DNA of 45,421 nt from an uncultured Dysosmobacter sp. (GCA_934563745.1 CAKTHE010000018.1:1-45421), one strand, 5' to 3'; counted from the first letter of the stretch, positions 32,201 through 41,571 are shown. The notes: a model not told the origin generated them from the sequence alone. Translations and numbers: made by a program.

Positions 32201-32869
32201 ATGAGTTTGGATGAAGCTTTGATCAAACGGTTCCTGGCCGTGGACCCCGCCACCGTTGGCCACTACATCGGCGGCGGTTATATGCGGCCCGAGATGAAAC
32301 CCATCAAGCGGGATGACAACCGTATGATCGGTCCGGCCTATACCGTCCGGATCTCCGGCCGCGACTCGTGCGCCCTGTATTACGGGATCAAGCACGCGCC
32401 CAAGGGCTCGGTCATTGTGGTCGACCGCTGCGGCGACACCACCTTCGCCTGCTGCGGCGAGATGGTCGCCACCTATGCACAGAGCCAGGGTATGGCCGGC
32501 ATCGTCATTGACGGGCCCGCCACCGACTCCCGCGCGATCGAGCGGCTGGAGATGCCTGTGTTCTGCACCGGTATTTCCGCTGTCACCACAATGATCTACG
32601 GCGCCACCGGCGAAGTGCAGATCCCCATTGTGTGCTCCGGGGCCCATGTAAATCCCGGCGACATCGTCTTCGGCGACGCGGACGGCGTTGTGGTCCTGCC
32701 GCCGGATGGCTATGAGGACGCGCTGAGCAAGGCGGAAGCTTCCGTGGCCCGGGAGGTTAATCTGCGCAAGCACTTCCTGGCCGGCGGCGATCCCCTCTGG
32801 AATGTGGATCGTCTGTTCACGGAAGGCCTGGCCGACCGGATCGCCGAGCTGCGCAAGCTGGACGACTGA
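32201..32869 (+). CDS. RraA-like / HMG-aldolase family protein
   Basis: This 222-residue protein has the RraA fold: AYTVRISGRDSCALYYGI, a GSVIVVDRCGDTTFACCGEMVATYA loop, GIVIDGPATDSRAI and NPGDIVFGDADGVVVLP. Members include 4-hydroxy-4-methyl-2-oxoglutarate aldolase, oxaloacetate decarboxylases and the RNase E inhibitor RraA. The aldolases carry an Arg-Asp pair at the active site; here Asp109 is kept but the Arg is Thr108, so the catalytic assignment is uncertain. AAGGAGGA precedes the ATG at 32201. It is the first gene of the plus-strand operon, 121 bases before the binding-protein gene, which argues for a catabolic role over RNase E control. Confidence 0.82.
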   Translation: MSLDEALIKRFLAVDPATVGHYIGGGYMRPEMKPIKRDDNRMIGPAYTVRISGRDSCALYYGIKHAPKGSVIVVDRCGDTTFACCGEMVATYAQSQGMAGIVIDGPATDSRAIERLEMPVFCTGISAVTTMIYGATGEVQIPIVCSGAHVNPGDIVFGDADGVVVLPPDGYEDALSKAEASVAREVNLRKHFLAGGDPLWNVDRLFTEGLADRIAELRKLDD

Positions 32870-32990
32870 ACCCGGTCTTTTCCGCGATCCCCCGCACCAT
32901 TTCACTTCGTAAAGGCACCGGGGCCGCCCCATGCGGCGCCGCTGTTGAATGAAAAGAAGCAAATGAACAAGAAAAAGGAGGATATCTGAT

Positions 32991-34529
32991 ATGCACGCGA
33001 AAAGAAGTACCCGCCTGATGGCCCTGCTGATGGCCGCTGTCATGATGACCCTGCTGGTTGGCTGCGGCGGCGGCAGCTCTTCCGGCAATTCGTCCGGCAA
33101 CGGTGGCAGCACCGGCTACAAGGACACCATCACCATCGCCCACTGGGAAGAGCCCACCACGCTGGATCCCCAGGCTCAGGGCAAAATGTCCTGCGGCGCT
33201 GTGACCACGCAGATCTATGACACGCTGGTCACGCTGGATGAAAACCGCGAGCCCGTTCCCTGCCTGGCCAAAAGCTGGGAGCAGATCGACGACACCACCT
33301 TCCAGTTCCATCTGCGCGAGGGTGTGAAGTTCCACAACGGCGACACCCTGACGGCCGACGATGTGGTTTACACCATTGCCCGCGCCTGCACCAATCCCGG
33401 CAGCTCTTCCACCTTCAAGACCTTTGACGGCGAAGCCACCCATGCCATTGACGAACTGACCGTCGAGATTAAGCTGAAGACTCCGGACGCCTCCATTTAT
33501 GACACTCTGAACTCTCAGCGCGGCGGCATTGTCTGCAAGCGCGCCGTTGAGGAGCAGGGCGAAGACGCTTACGGCCGCAACCCCGTCGGCACCGGCCCGT
33601 ACAAGCTGGCTGACTGGCAGACCGGCACGGAGCTGGATCTGGTCGCCAACGAAGATTACTGGGGCGAAGCGCCCAAGACCCCGAACCTGGTTTACAAGAT
33701 CATCACTGAGTCTGCCAACCGCGTGATCGAGATGGAGACCGGCGGCGCGGATCTGTGCCTGAACGTTCTGGCCAGCGAGGTCAACCGTCTGCAGGAGACG
33801 GAGGGCGTTCGCGTCGAGATGGGCCCCAGCTATCAGTACACCACCATCACCTTCAACATGCAGGATCCCGTTCTGTCTGACATCCGGGTCCGCCAGGCTC
33901 TGGTCTATGCCATCGACCGCGCAGCGATCGTGAAGTCCGTTTACGGCGACACCGCCACCGTGGCCGACAGCATTATGCCCACCACCCTGCTGGGCGCCAA
34001 GACCTATGATGACAACCTCTATGACGTTGAAAAGGCCAAGTCCCTGCTGGCCGAGGCCGGCTATGCCAACGGCCTGACCATCAACTTCGTGGTGCAGCCC
34101 CTGGAGGAGATGCAGCGCATCACCGAGGCCGTCCAGAACATGTGGAAGCAGATCGGCGTGACCACCAACGTGACCACCGCTGAAGTCGCCGCTTACCTGG
34201 CTCAGGGCAACACCCTGCAGGTCGGCATCCGCAACGGCAGCGCCTCGGATCCCGCCAGCACCCTGATCATCTACGATTCTGCGTTCGGCGATCGTCTCAA
34301 CTCCAACAACGCGGAGCTGGACGCCATGCTGGCCAACGCCAAAACCCTGTACAACACGGAAGAACGCGCCAAGGCTTACAACGACATCTGCGACTACCTG
34401 TGGGAAAACAAGTGGAGCCTGCCCATCGCATTCAAGAGCACCATCTACGCCGTTTCCGACAAGGTGGAGGGCTTTGAGTTCGACCGTATGAACTATCTGA
34501 AGATGGAGAACATCCAGGTCGCCGAGTAA
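32991..34529 (+). CDS. Dipeptide/oligopeptide-type ABC substrate-binding lipoprotein
   Basis: This 512-residue SBP_bac_5 (family 5) protein has a signal peptide with lipobox LVGC at about residues 19-22, then a Gly/Ser tether and the mature domain DTITIAHWEEPTTLDPQ. Family elements such as LAKSWEQIDDTTFQFHLREGVKFHNGD (from about residue 85) and RVRQALVYAIDRAAIVKSVYGD-like sequence are present. Such proteins bind dipeptides, oligopeptides, nickel, opines or glutathione, so the ligand is open. AAGGAGG precedes the ATG. A 12-bp stem-loop follows the gene, and the four other transporter genes come next. The link to RraA, GcvP-like and creatininase-like genes suggests a small amide or peptide-like ligand. 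Confidence 0.9.
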   Translation: MHAKRSTRLMALLMAAVMMTLLVGCGGGSSSGNSSGNGGSTGYKDTITIAHWEEPTTLDPQAQGKMSCGAVTTQIYDTLVTLDENREPVPCLAKSWEQIDDTTFQFHLREGVKFHNGDTLTADDVVYTIARACTNPGSSSTFKTFDGEATHAIDELTVEIKLKTPDASIYDTLNSQRGGIVCKRAVEEQGEDAYGRNPVGTGPYKLADWQTGTELDLVANEDYWGEAPKTPNLVYKIITESANRVIEMETGGADLCLNVLASEVNRLQETEGVRVEMGPSYQYTTITFNMQDPVLSDIRVRQALVYAIDRAAIVKSVYGDTATVADSIMPTTLLGAKTYDDNLYDVEKAKSLLAEAGYANGLTINFVVQPLEEMQRITEAVQNMWKQIGVTTNVTTAEVAAYLAQGNTLQVGIRNGSASDPASTLIIYDSAFGDRLNSNNAELDAMLANAKTLYNTEERAKAYNDICDYLWENKWSLPIAFKSTIYAVSDKVEGFEFDRMNYLKMENIQVAE

Positions 34530-34574
34530 GGCGCAGAGGAACTCTTCCAATCCTGAACCCTGATTCAACAATGC

Positions 34575-34606
34575 GGTGCACCTCAGCCTGAAAACTGAGG
34601 TGCACC
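34575..34606 (+). promoter_or_regulatory. Intercistronic stem-loop after the binding-protein gene
   Basis: A perfect 12-bp stem, GGTGCACCTCAG with its complement, has an 8-base loop. The T-run (TTTTTT) begins only 9 bases later, so it is a weak terminator or an mRNA-stabilising hairpin that raises binding protein over permease. Confidence 0.65.
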
Positions 34607-34639
34607 CAATTGTAATTTTTTAAGAAAGGAGCTGCCGCA

Positions 34640-35617
34640 TTGCTTCGTTTCATTGGAAAGCGTATTTTGATGATGATCCCGGTTTTGTTTGGCGTCTCTT
34701 TGATCATTTTCACCATGAACTATCTGACGCCCGGCGACGCTGCGGATATGCTGCTGGGTGACAGCGCCACCATCGAACAGAAAGAACAGCTCCGTGAGGA
34801 ACTGAAACTGAACGAGCCCTATCTCGTCCAGTACGTCAACTATATAAAAGGCGTCCTGCACGGTGACCTGGGCACCTCTTATTCCACCAAGCGTCCGGTA
34901 ATGGACGAGCTGCTGGACCGCTTCCCCACCACGCTGAAGCTTTCTCTGGCCGGCGTGCTGCTGTCGCTGGTCTTCGGTGTGACGCTGGGTATTATCTCAG
35001 CCACCAAGCAATATTCGATTTTTGATACCTTCGCAACCTCCTTCTCCCTTTTGGGCGTGTCGATGCCCAACTTCTGGCTGGCTATGATGCTGATCATCAT
35101 CTTTGCCGTTAACTTGAAAATTCTGCCTCCTTCCGGTCTGAGCACTCCGCTGCATTGGATCCTGCCCGTGGTCTCTCTGGGTATGAACTCTACTGCCACG
35201 ATCATGCGTATGACCCGGTCCAGCATGCTGGAGGTAGTCCGTCAGGACTATATCCGCACAGCGCGGGCCAAGGGCCAGAAGGAGTCTTTGGTCATTCTTC
35301 GCCATGCACTGCCCAACGCCCTGATCCCCATCATCACGGTGGCCGGCCTCCAGTTCGGCCGTCTGATGGGCGGCGCCGTCATGGCGGAAACCGTGTTCTC
35401 CATCGCCGGCATTGGCAAGCTGATGGTGGATGCCATCAAGCTGCAGAACGCGCCGGTGGTCCAGGGCGGCGTTTTGTTCATCGCCTTCGTCACCAGCATT
35501 GTAAACCTGATCATCGATATTCTGTACGCACTGGTGGATCCCCGGATCCGCTCCCAGTACATCAAACCCAAGCAGAAGAAAACTCCGCCCGTAAAGGAGG
35601 CCGCAACCAATGGATGA
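34640..35617 (+). CDS. ABC permease, DppB/OppB type
   Basis: This 325-residue membrane protein has the DppB N-terminal helix (FIGKRILMMIPVLFGVSLIIFTM), the large first extracytoplasmic loop of the family and an EAA motif region (YIRTARAKGQKESLVILRHALPNALIP, from about residue 200). It forms half of the translocation channel. The start is a TTG at 34640, 11 bases after AAGAAAGGAG. Its end overlaps the next permease gene by eight bases, showing translational coupling. Confidence 0.92.
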   Translation: MLRFIGKRILMMIPVLFGVSLIIFTMNYLTPGDAADMLLGDSATIEQKEQLREELKLNEPYLVQYVNYIKGVLHGDLGTSYSTKRPVMDELLDRFPTTLKLSLAGVLLSLVFGVTLGIISATKQYSIFDTFATSFSLLGVSMPNFWLAMMLIIIFAVNLKILPPSGLSTPLHWILPVVSLGMNSTATIMRMTRSSMLEVVRQDYIRTARAKGQKESLVILRHALPNALIPIITVAGLQFGRLMGGAVMAETVFSIAGIGKLMVDAIKLQNAPVVQGGVLFIAFVTSIVNLIIDILYALVDPRIRSQYIKPKQKKTPPVKEAATNG

Positions 35618-36530
35618 GAAAACCCTGAACTCCGCAGATCCGATTCTGGAAGAGGAATCTGCGGCCTCCGAATCCGTCGTTATCAAAAAGCAGAGCCAGT
35701 TCCATGAAGTGGTGGGCCGCTTTGTAAAAAACAAAATGGCCGTGCTCAGCTTTTTCGTGATCGTCGCCCTGGTCCTGGTGGCCATCTTCGCGGATAAGAT
35801 CGCCCCCTACGGCTGGGACGATCAGGACCTGAACCGCGCCTTCCTGTATCCCTGCAAGGAATTCCTGCTGGGCACGGACAACTACGGCCGTGATATTCTC
35901 AGCCGCCTAATCTACGGTGCCCGCTACTCCCTGTCCGTGGGCCTGATCTCCGTTACCTTCTCCTGCCTGATCGGCGTGATCCTGGGCTGCATTGCCGGCT
36001 TCTACAATCAGGTGGTAGACAACTTTATCATGCGCGTGGTGGACGTTCTGCTGGCAATTCCCAACATCCTGCTGGCCCTGTCCATCGCCGCCGCACTGGG
36101 GCCGGGCCTGCTGAACCTGATCATTGCCGTGGGCATCGGTTCCATCCCCGGGTATGCCCGCATTGTCCGGGCGCAGATCCTGTCCGTGAAGCAGATGGAG
36201 TATATTGAGGCTGCCCGTTCCATCGGCGCCAGCGACTTCCGTCTGATCGCCAAGCACATTCTGCCCAACTGCCTGGCTCCCATCATCGTGCAGGCCACCA
36301 TGAGCATCGCCATCGCGATCCTCTCTGCCGCATCGCTGAGCTTCCTGGGCCTGGGCATTACGCCGCCCACGCCGGAATGGGGCTCCATGCTTTCGGCCGG
36401 CCGCGCCTTTATGCGTGACTTCTGGCCCATCGTGACCTTCCCGGGCCTGATGATCATGATCACCGTGTTTGCGTTCAACATTCTCGGCGACGGTCTGCGG
36501 GATGCGCTGGATCCGAAGCTGAAGAACTAA
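35610..36530 (+). CDS. ABC permease, DppC/OppC type
   Basis: This 306-residue protein opens with a cytoplasmic OppC_N-type segment and a first helix (VLSFFVIVALVLVAIFADKIAPY), then GTDNYGRDILSRLIYGARYSL, the DppC hallmark. The EAA loop YIEAARSIGASDFRLIAKHILPN contacts the ATPases. It pairs with the DppB-type permease. It overlaps that gene by eight bases and is followed by the first ATPase gene after 12 bases containing AAGGAGGTG. Confidence 0.93.
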   Translation: MDEKTLNSADPILEEESAASESVVIKKQSQFHEVVGRFVKNKMAVLSFFVIVALVLVAIFADKIAPYGWDDQDLNRAFLYPCKEFLLGTDNYGRDILSRLIYGARYSLSVGLISVTFSCLIGVILGCIAGFYNQVVDNFIMRVVDVLLAIPNILLALSIAAALGPGLLNLIIAVGIGSIPGYARIVRAQILSVKQMEYIEAARSIGASDFRLIAKHILPNCLAPIIVQATMSIAIAILSAASLSFLGLGITPPTPEWGSMLSAGRAFMRDFWPIVTFPGLMIMITVFAFNILGDGLRDALDPKLKN

Positions 36531-36542
36531 GGAGGTGCCCAT

Positions 36543-37532
36543 ATGTCTGAACCGATTTTAGAGGTCAAGGATCTGACCGTGGAGTACACCTCCGGAAAAT
36601 CCATCGTCCAGGCCGTCAACGGTCTGAGCTTCTCCCTGGAAAAGGGCGAGGCTCTGGGGCTGGTCGGTGAGACCGGCGCCGGCAAAACCACCACGGCCCT
36701 GTCCATCATGCGGCTGATCACCAGCCCGCCCGGCCGGATCAAAACCGGCGAGATCCTTTTTGAAGGCCGCAATCTGCTGGAGCTTTCCGACAAGGACATG
36801 CAGAAGCTTCGCGGCGAAAAGATCTCCATGATCTTCCAGGACCCCATGACGGCCCTGAACCCCGTGAAAACGGTGGGCGATCAGATCAGTGAGGTCATTC
36901 GCCTGCACGAAAAGGTCAGCCGCCTGGAGGCGGCCGCCAAGGCCAAGGAAATGCTGGAGATGGTGGGCATCCCCGGTGAACGCTATAACGAGTATCCCCA
37001 CCAGTTCTCCGGCGGTATGAAGCAGCGCGTGGTCATCGCCATTGCCCTGGCCTGCAACCCGGCTCTGCTGATTGCTGACGAGCCCACCACCGCCTTGGAT
37101 GTGACCATTCAGGCCCAGGTCCTGGCCATTATTGAGCAGATCATCCAAAATCTGAAGACCACCCTGATCCTGATCACTCACGATCTGGGCGTGGTGGCCG
37201 ATATCTGCCAGAAGGTCGCGATCATGTATGCCGGCGAGGTTGTGGAATACGGTACGCTGGACCATATTTATAACCATACCCTGCACCCGTACAGCATCGG
37301 TCTGTTCGAGTCGATCCCCAATTTTAACGAGTCTGTGCATCGGCTCAAGCCCATCAAGGGTCTGATGCCCGATCCCACCAATCTGCCCAAGGGCTGCAGC
37401 TTCTGTTTGCGCTGCCCGGATTGTCAGGAGCGTTGCACCCAGGAGAAGTTCCCCCTGGTGGAGGCGGAGCCGGGTCATTTTGTCCGCTGCGTAAAGTATC
37501 TGGATTCGGAAGGAGGCGTGCACGTTGGCTAA
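36543..37532 (+). CDS. ABC ATPase, DppD/OppD type
   Basis: This 329-residue ATPase has Walker [11 protein letters not shown] at about residues 40-49, signature [15 protein letters not shown], Walker [13 protein letters not shown] and H-loop [11 protein letters not shown]. The oligopeptide-type C-terminal extension carries a Cys cluster, [14 protein letters not shown], seen in many Dpp/Opp ATPases and likely to hold an iron-sulfur cluster. It acts as a heterodimer with the DppF-type partner, whose gene it overlaps by eight bases. Confidence 0.93.
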   Translation: MSEPILEVKDLTVEYTSGKSIVQAVNGLSFSLEKGEALGLVGETGAGKTTTALSIMRLITSPPGRIKTGEILFEGRNLLELSDKDMQKLRGEKISMIFQDPMTALNPVKTVGDQISEVIRLHEKVSRLEAAAKAKEMLEMVGIPGERYNEYPHQFSGGMKQRVVIAIALACNPALLIADEPTTALDVTIQAQVLAIIEQIIQNLKTTLILITHDLGVVADICQKVAIMYAGEVVEYGTLDHIYNHTLHPYSIGLFESIPNFNESVHRLKPIKGLMPDPTNLPKGCSFCLRCPDCQERCTQEKFPLVEAEPGHFVRCVKYLDSEGGVHVG

Positions 37533-38496
37533 GATTTTGGAAGCCGTTGACCTGAAGAAATATTTCAAAACCCCCAAGGGCACGCTGCACGCGGTGGACG
37601 GCGTCAGCTTCTCCATCGAAGCCGGCAAAACGCTGGGCGTTGTGGGCGAATCCGGCTGCGGCAAGTCCACCCTGGGCCGGGTGCTGATCCACCTGCTGGA
37701 CCGCACCGACGGCAAGATCATCTTTGAGGGGAAGGATATCAGCGATCTGAATAAGCAGCAGCTTAAGGACATCCGGCAGAACATGCAGATGATCTTCCAG
37801 GATCCCTTTGCCTCCCTGAACCCCCGCCAATCCGTCAGCGAGACCATCGCCGAGCCTCTGCAGATCTACAACCGCATCTCTTCCAAGGCGGACCTGGAGA
37901 AAGAGGTCTTTAAGCTCATGGATACGGTGGGCCTGGCCCGGCGTCTGGCCAATTCCTATCCTCATGAGCTCGACGGCGGCCGCCGTCAGCGGATCGGCGT
38001 GGCCCGCGCCCTGGCCCTGAATCCCAAATTTATCGTCTGCGATGAGCCGGTCTCCGCCCTGGATGTATCCATTCAGGCCCAGATCCTCAACCTGATGCAG
38101 GACCTGCAGGAAGAACGCAATCTGACGTACCTGTTCATCACTCACAACCTGTCCGTGGTCAAGCATATCTCCAACGATATTCTGGTCATGTACCTGGGCA
38201 AGGTGGTGGAATTCGCCAGTGATACGGCCATCTTCGAAAGCCGCCTGCACCCCTATACCAAGGCGCTGCTGGCCGCCGTTCCCCTGCCCACCTCTACCCC
38301 GGGACAGACCCGGGAACGTCAGCTGCTTCAGGGTGAGCTCTCCTCCCCCATCAACCCCAAGCCCGGCTGCCGTTTCGCAGCCCGCTGCCCCTACGCCAAG
38401 GAGCGCTGCTTCACAGAGGAGCCGCCCCTGCAGGAGGAACTGCCCGGGCATTTTGTCGCCTGCCATTATACCAAAGAGATTAATCAGCTGAGCTGA
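37525..38496 (+). CDS. ABC ATPase, DppF/OppF type
   Basis: This 323-residue ATPase has Walker A GESGCGKST, Walker B FIVCDEPVSALD and H-loop FITHNLSVVKH. Its signature reads ELDGGRRQRIGVARAL: Asp replaces the Ser of canonical LSGG. I believe this variant recurs in clostridial DppF-like proteins, so it is probably functional but makes the two ATP sites unequal. A C-terminal Cys cluster (GCRFAARCPYAKERC) matches that of its partner. The start is a TTG at 37525 inside the previous gene, with GGAGGCG upstream. Confidence 0.92.
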   Translation: MAKILEAVDLKKYFKTPKGTLHAVDGVSFSIEAGKTLGVVGESGCGKSTLGRVLIHLLDRTDGKIIFEGKDISDLNKQQLKDIRQNMQMIFQDPFASLNPRQSVSETIAEPLQIYNRISSKADLEKEVFKLMDTVGLARRLANSYPHELDGGRRQRIGVARALALNPKFIVCDEPVSALDVSIQAQILNLMQDLQEERNLTYLFITHNLSVVKHISNDILVMYLGKVVEFASDTAIFESRLHPYTKALLAAVPLPTSTPGQTRERQLLQGELSSPINPKPGCRFAARCPYAKERCFTEEPPLQEELPGHFVACHYTKEINQLS

Positions 38497-38500
38497 TCAA

Positions 38501-38536
38501 CCAAACGCCCATAATCAGCTTTGATTATGGGCGTTT
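38501..38536 (+). promoter_or_regulatory. Stem-loop between transporter and GcvP-like genes
   Basis: A perfect 16-bp stem, CAAACGCCCATAATCA with its complement, has loop GCTT or smaller. There is no T-run, so it is probably a partial terminator or processing/stability element that lets part of transcription continue into the GcvP-like genes. Confidence 0.65.
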
Positions 38537-38571
38537 GTGCACATCAAAATCTGAAAGGAGTGTCCGCCCCG

Positions 38572-39984
38572 ATGAACACGCCCGTCTATCCCTATATGCC
38601 CAACAGCGCGCCCAAGGCAAAGCAGGCCATGCTGGATGCTCTGCAGGTCCCTTCGGCCGAGGCACTTTATAAAAGCGTCATTCCCGACGACCTGCTTTAT
38701 AAAGAAGAGCTTTCTCTTCCGGAACCCATCCCCAGCGAATACGCCCTCAGCCGTCACGTGCAGGGCATTCTGGATCGCAACATCTCCTGCGAGGAGTACT
38801 CCAGCTTCCTGGGTGCCGGCTGCTTCCGGCACTTTGTTCCCGCCGTATGCGAGGAGATTGCCGGCCGCTCGGAATTTCTGACTGCCTACTGCGGCGACAC
38901 CTATTCCGACCACGGCAAAATGCAGGCCATCTTCGAATACCAGAGCCTGATGGCCGAGCTTTTGGACCTGGATGTCGTCAGCTATACCACCTATGACGGC
39001 GGACAGGCCGTCTGCTCTGCCCTCCGTATGGCCCTGCGCATCGGAAAGGATGCCGGACGGACGGAGCTGCTGATGCCGGATACCATGAATCCGGAGATCC
39101 TCTCTCAGGCCCGCGGCTATTGCCAGGGCGCGGGAACGCTCCGGCTGATCCCTCACGACCCTCAGACCGGCCGCATGGATCTGGAGGCGCTCAAAGCCGC
39201 CCTCTCTGACCAAACCGCCGCCGTCTTCCTGGAGAATCCCTCTTATCTGGGTTTCTTTGAGGAAAACGCCCGCAGCATCGGTGAACTGGCCCATGCTCAC
39301 GGCGCCGTCTTCATCGTCAGCCCCGAGGTGGATTCTCTCGGCGTAGTAGAAAGCCCCGCCAATTACGGAGCGGACATCGTCTGCGGCGATATTCAGCCTT
39401 TGGGCATCGGACTTCAGTTCGGTGGAAGCTGCGCCGGCTTCCTGGCCGTCCGGGAGGACCCCCGCTATATCCAGGAGCTCCCCACCTATCTGTACGGTTT
39501 GGCCGAAACGCAGAATGAGGGCGAATTCGGCTGGGGCCGGGCCCTGAATCAGCGCTGCTCCCATGGCAGCCGGGAGCATGCCAAGGAGTACTTTGGCACT
39601 GCCTCAGGCCTGTGGGCCATCGTGGCCGGGTCTTATCTGGGCCTGATGGGGCCCCAGGGTATGCAGGAGCTGGGCGAACGCATTCTGCAGCGGACGGAAT
39701 ACGCCGTAAAAGCCCTCTCCTCTGTTCCGGGCCTGAAGGTCGATCCCTTCGGCGGTGCCCGGTTCCAGGAATTCATCATCAACTTTGACGCCTGCGGCCT
39801 GCGCGTCGAGGCTGTCAACCAGGCCCTTCTGCAATACAAGATCTTCGGCGGGAAGGACCTTTCCAAAGACTTCCCCCAGCTGGGACAAAGCGCTCTGGTG
39901 TGCATCAGTGAAATCACATCGGCCGATGAGATCGACGCCCTGGCCGATGCCCTGCGCCAGATCGTAAAGGAGGCGGGAAAATGA
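38572..39984 (+). CDS. GcvPA-like protein, divergent paralogue of glycine dehydrogenase subunit 1
   Basis: This 470-residue protein aligns along its length with gcvPA at 24543-25859: GAGCFRHFVPAVC, EFLTAYCG, IFEYQSLMAELLDLDV, CGDIQPLGIGLQFGGSCAGF. The invariant loop TPYQAEVSQG of true GcvPA is replaced by CGDTYSDHGK, and VYDGATAAAE by TYDGGQAVCS. These changes suggest a different substrate or partner. It ends overlapping the GcvPB-like gene by four bases, just as in the real gcvPA-gcvPB pair. The ATG at 38572 follows AAAGGAG. No gcvH or gcvT accompanies it. It could decarboxylate another amino acid, possibly passing the product to the GcvH encoded 14 kb away. True function unknown. Confidence 0.85.
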   Translation: MNTPVYPYMPNSAPKAKQAMLDALQVPSAEALYKSVIPDDLLYKEELSLPEPIPSEYALSRHVQGILDRNISCEEYSSFLGAGCFRHFVPAVCEEIAGRSEFLTAYCGDTYSDHGKMQAIFEYQSLMAELLDLDVVSYTTYDGGQAVCSALRMALRIGKDAGRTELLMPDTMNPEILSQARGYCQGAGTLRLIPHDPQTGRMDLEALKAALSDQTAAVFLENPSYLGFFEENARSIGELAHAHGAVFIVSPEVDSLGVVESPANYGADIVCGDIQPLGIGLQFGGSCAGFLAVREDPRYIQELPTYLYGLAETQNEGEFGWGRALNQRCSHGSREHAKEYFGTASGLWAIVAGSYLGLMGPQGMQELGERILQRTEYAVKALSSVPGLKVDPFGGARFQEFIINFDACGLRVEAVNQALLQYKIFGGKDLSKDFPQLGQSALVCISEITSADEIDALADALRQIVKEAGK

Positions 39985-41531
39985 ACAAGAAGCGCAACTT
40001 TCAGGAAGCCCGCTGGGATGAACCCATTCTTCTGGAACTGGGAAGCGAAGGCGAGCGCGGCGTTCTTCTGCCCGAAGTGGAAGCACGGGTGGCAGCCGCC
40101 GCCCCGGATGCCGCCGCCCTGATCCCCGCCGGACTGCGCCGCAAGCAGGCGCCCAAGCTTCCGGAGCTTTCACAGCCGCAGCTTCTGCGCCACTATCTGC
40201 GCCTTTCCCAGGAAACCATCGGCACAGACCTGGATATCGACATCGGCCTTGGCACCTGCACCATGAAGTACAGCCCCAAGGTTCACGAAAAATTCGCCAA
40301 CAGCCCCAAAATGAAAGACCTGCACCCCTATCAGCCGGAAGAGACCCTGCAGGGCATTCTGGAGATCCTCTATCATACGGGGAAATACCTCAAGGCGATC
40401 TCCGGCATGGACACCTTCTGCCTGTTCCCGGGCGGCGGCAGTCAGGCGATCTTCTCCAATGTGCAGGTCCTGCGGGCCTATCACGCCAAGTATCACCCCG
40501 GCGAGCAGCGGGATGAGATCATCACCACGATCCTCTCACACCCCGGCAACCCCGGCGCCGCCGCCACAGCCGGCTATAAAGTGATTACGCTGATGCCCGG
40601 TTCGGATGGCTATCCGGATGTGGAAGCGCTGCGCAAGGCGGTCTCTCCCCACACCGCCGGCCTGATGATCACCAACCCGGAGGACACCGGCCTTTATAAC
40701 CCCCATATCCGCGAGATCGTGGATGCGGTCCACGCCGTGGGCGGCCTGTGCATATACGACCAGGCCAACCAGAACGGCCTGTTCGGAATCGCCCGGGCCC
40801 GGGAAGCCGGCTTCGATATGTGCCACTACAACCTGCACAAGTCCTTCTCCGCTCCCCACGGCTGCCAGGGTCCCGCCTGCGGGGCGCAGGGCGTTACCGC
40901 CCAGTTGGAGCCGTTCCTGCCCACGCCGGCAATCCGCTTTGACGGCGCGCACTATTTCTTCGACTATGACCGGCCGGAAAGCATTGGCAAGATCCACAAG
41001 TTCTACGGCAATCCCTCCGTGGCGCTGAAGGCGTACGCCTATATCCGCACCCTGGGCGGCAAGGGGCTCAAGGAAGTGGCCGAGCTGTCCATCCTGAACA
41101 ACAACTATCTGCTTTCGCTTTTGAAAAACGTCCGCGGCCTCACGCTGCCGCTGGCAGAGGGCGTGCGGCGGATCGACCAGTCCCGCCTGAGTTGGGAGCC
41201 TCTGACGGAGGATACCGGCGTCACCACCGACGATATCGACCGGCGCGTTGTGGATTACGGTCTGCAGAGTTATTTCTCCAGCCATCACCCGCAGCTGATC
41301 CCCCAGCCCTTTACGCCGGAGCCCTGTGAAACGTATTCCAAGGCGGATATTGAAGAGTTTGCCTCTATCTTCCAGGCGATTTCCGATGAAGCCTATACGG
41401 ATCCTCAGCTGGTCAAAACCGCACCGCATCACGCCGCTCTGGCCACCCAGATCAATCCGGACTACCTCAATGACATCACCCTGCTGGCCACCACCTGGCG
41501 CGCCTACTGCAAGCACAAACACGCAGAATAA
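39981..41531 (+). CDS. GcvPB-like PLP protein, divergent paralogue of glycine dehydrogenase subunit 2
   Basis: This 516-residue protein keeps the fold and PLP chemistry of GcvPB: GLGTCTMKYSPK, IYDQANQNGLFG (the Asp that holds the pyridine ring) and PLP lysine Lys287 in YNLHKSFSAPHG. Substrate-side segments differ from the true GcvPB: QPAAGAHGE is FPGGGSQAI, DSAHGTNPASA is LSHPGNPGAAA, and HGGGGPGSGP is HGCQGPACGA. It is about 40 residues longer, with an extended N-terminus. Start overlaps the GcvPA-like stop (ATGA), AGGAGGCG upstream. A PLP-dependent decarboxylase or related lyase is the best general call; glycine is unlikely to be the main substrate, given the intact gcvPA/PB nearby. Confidence 0.85.
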   Translation: MNKKRNFQEARWDEPILLELGSEGERGVLLPEVEARVAAAAPDAAALIPAGLRRKQAPKLPELSQPQLLRHYLRLSQETIGTDLDIDIGLGTCTMKYSPKVHEKFANSPKMKDLHPYQPEETLQGILEILYHTGKYLKAISGMDTFCLFPGGGSQAIFSNVQVLRAYHAKYHPGEQRDEIITTILSHPGNPGAAATAGYKVITLMPGSDGYPDVEALRKAVSPHTAGLMITNPEDTGLYNPHIREIVDAVHAVGGLCIYDQANQNGLFGIARAREAGFDMCHYNLHKSFSAPHGCQGPACGAQGVTAQLEPFLPTPAIRFDGAHYFFDYDRPESIGKIHKFYGNPSVALKAYAYIRTLGGKGLKEVAELSILNNNYLLSLLKNVRGLTLPLAEGVRRIDQSRLSWEPLTEDTGVTTDDIDRRVVDYGLQSYFSSHHPQLIPQPFTPEPCETYSKADIEEFASIFQAISDEAYTDPQLVKTAPHHAALATQINPDYLNDITLLATTWRAYCKHKHAE

Positions 41532-41571
41532 GACCCGAAAAGGGATTTATAAAAATAGGAGATGTTGAACT

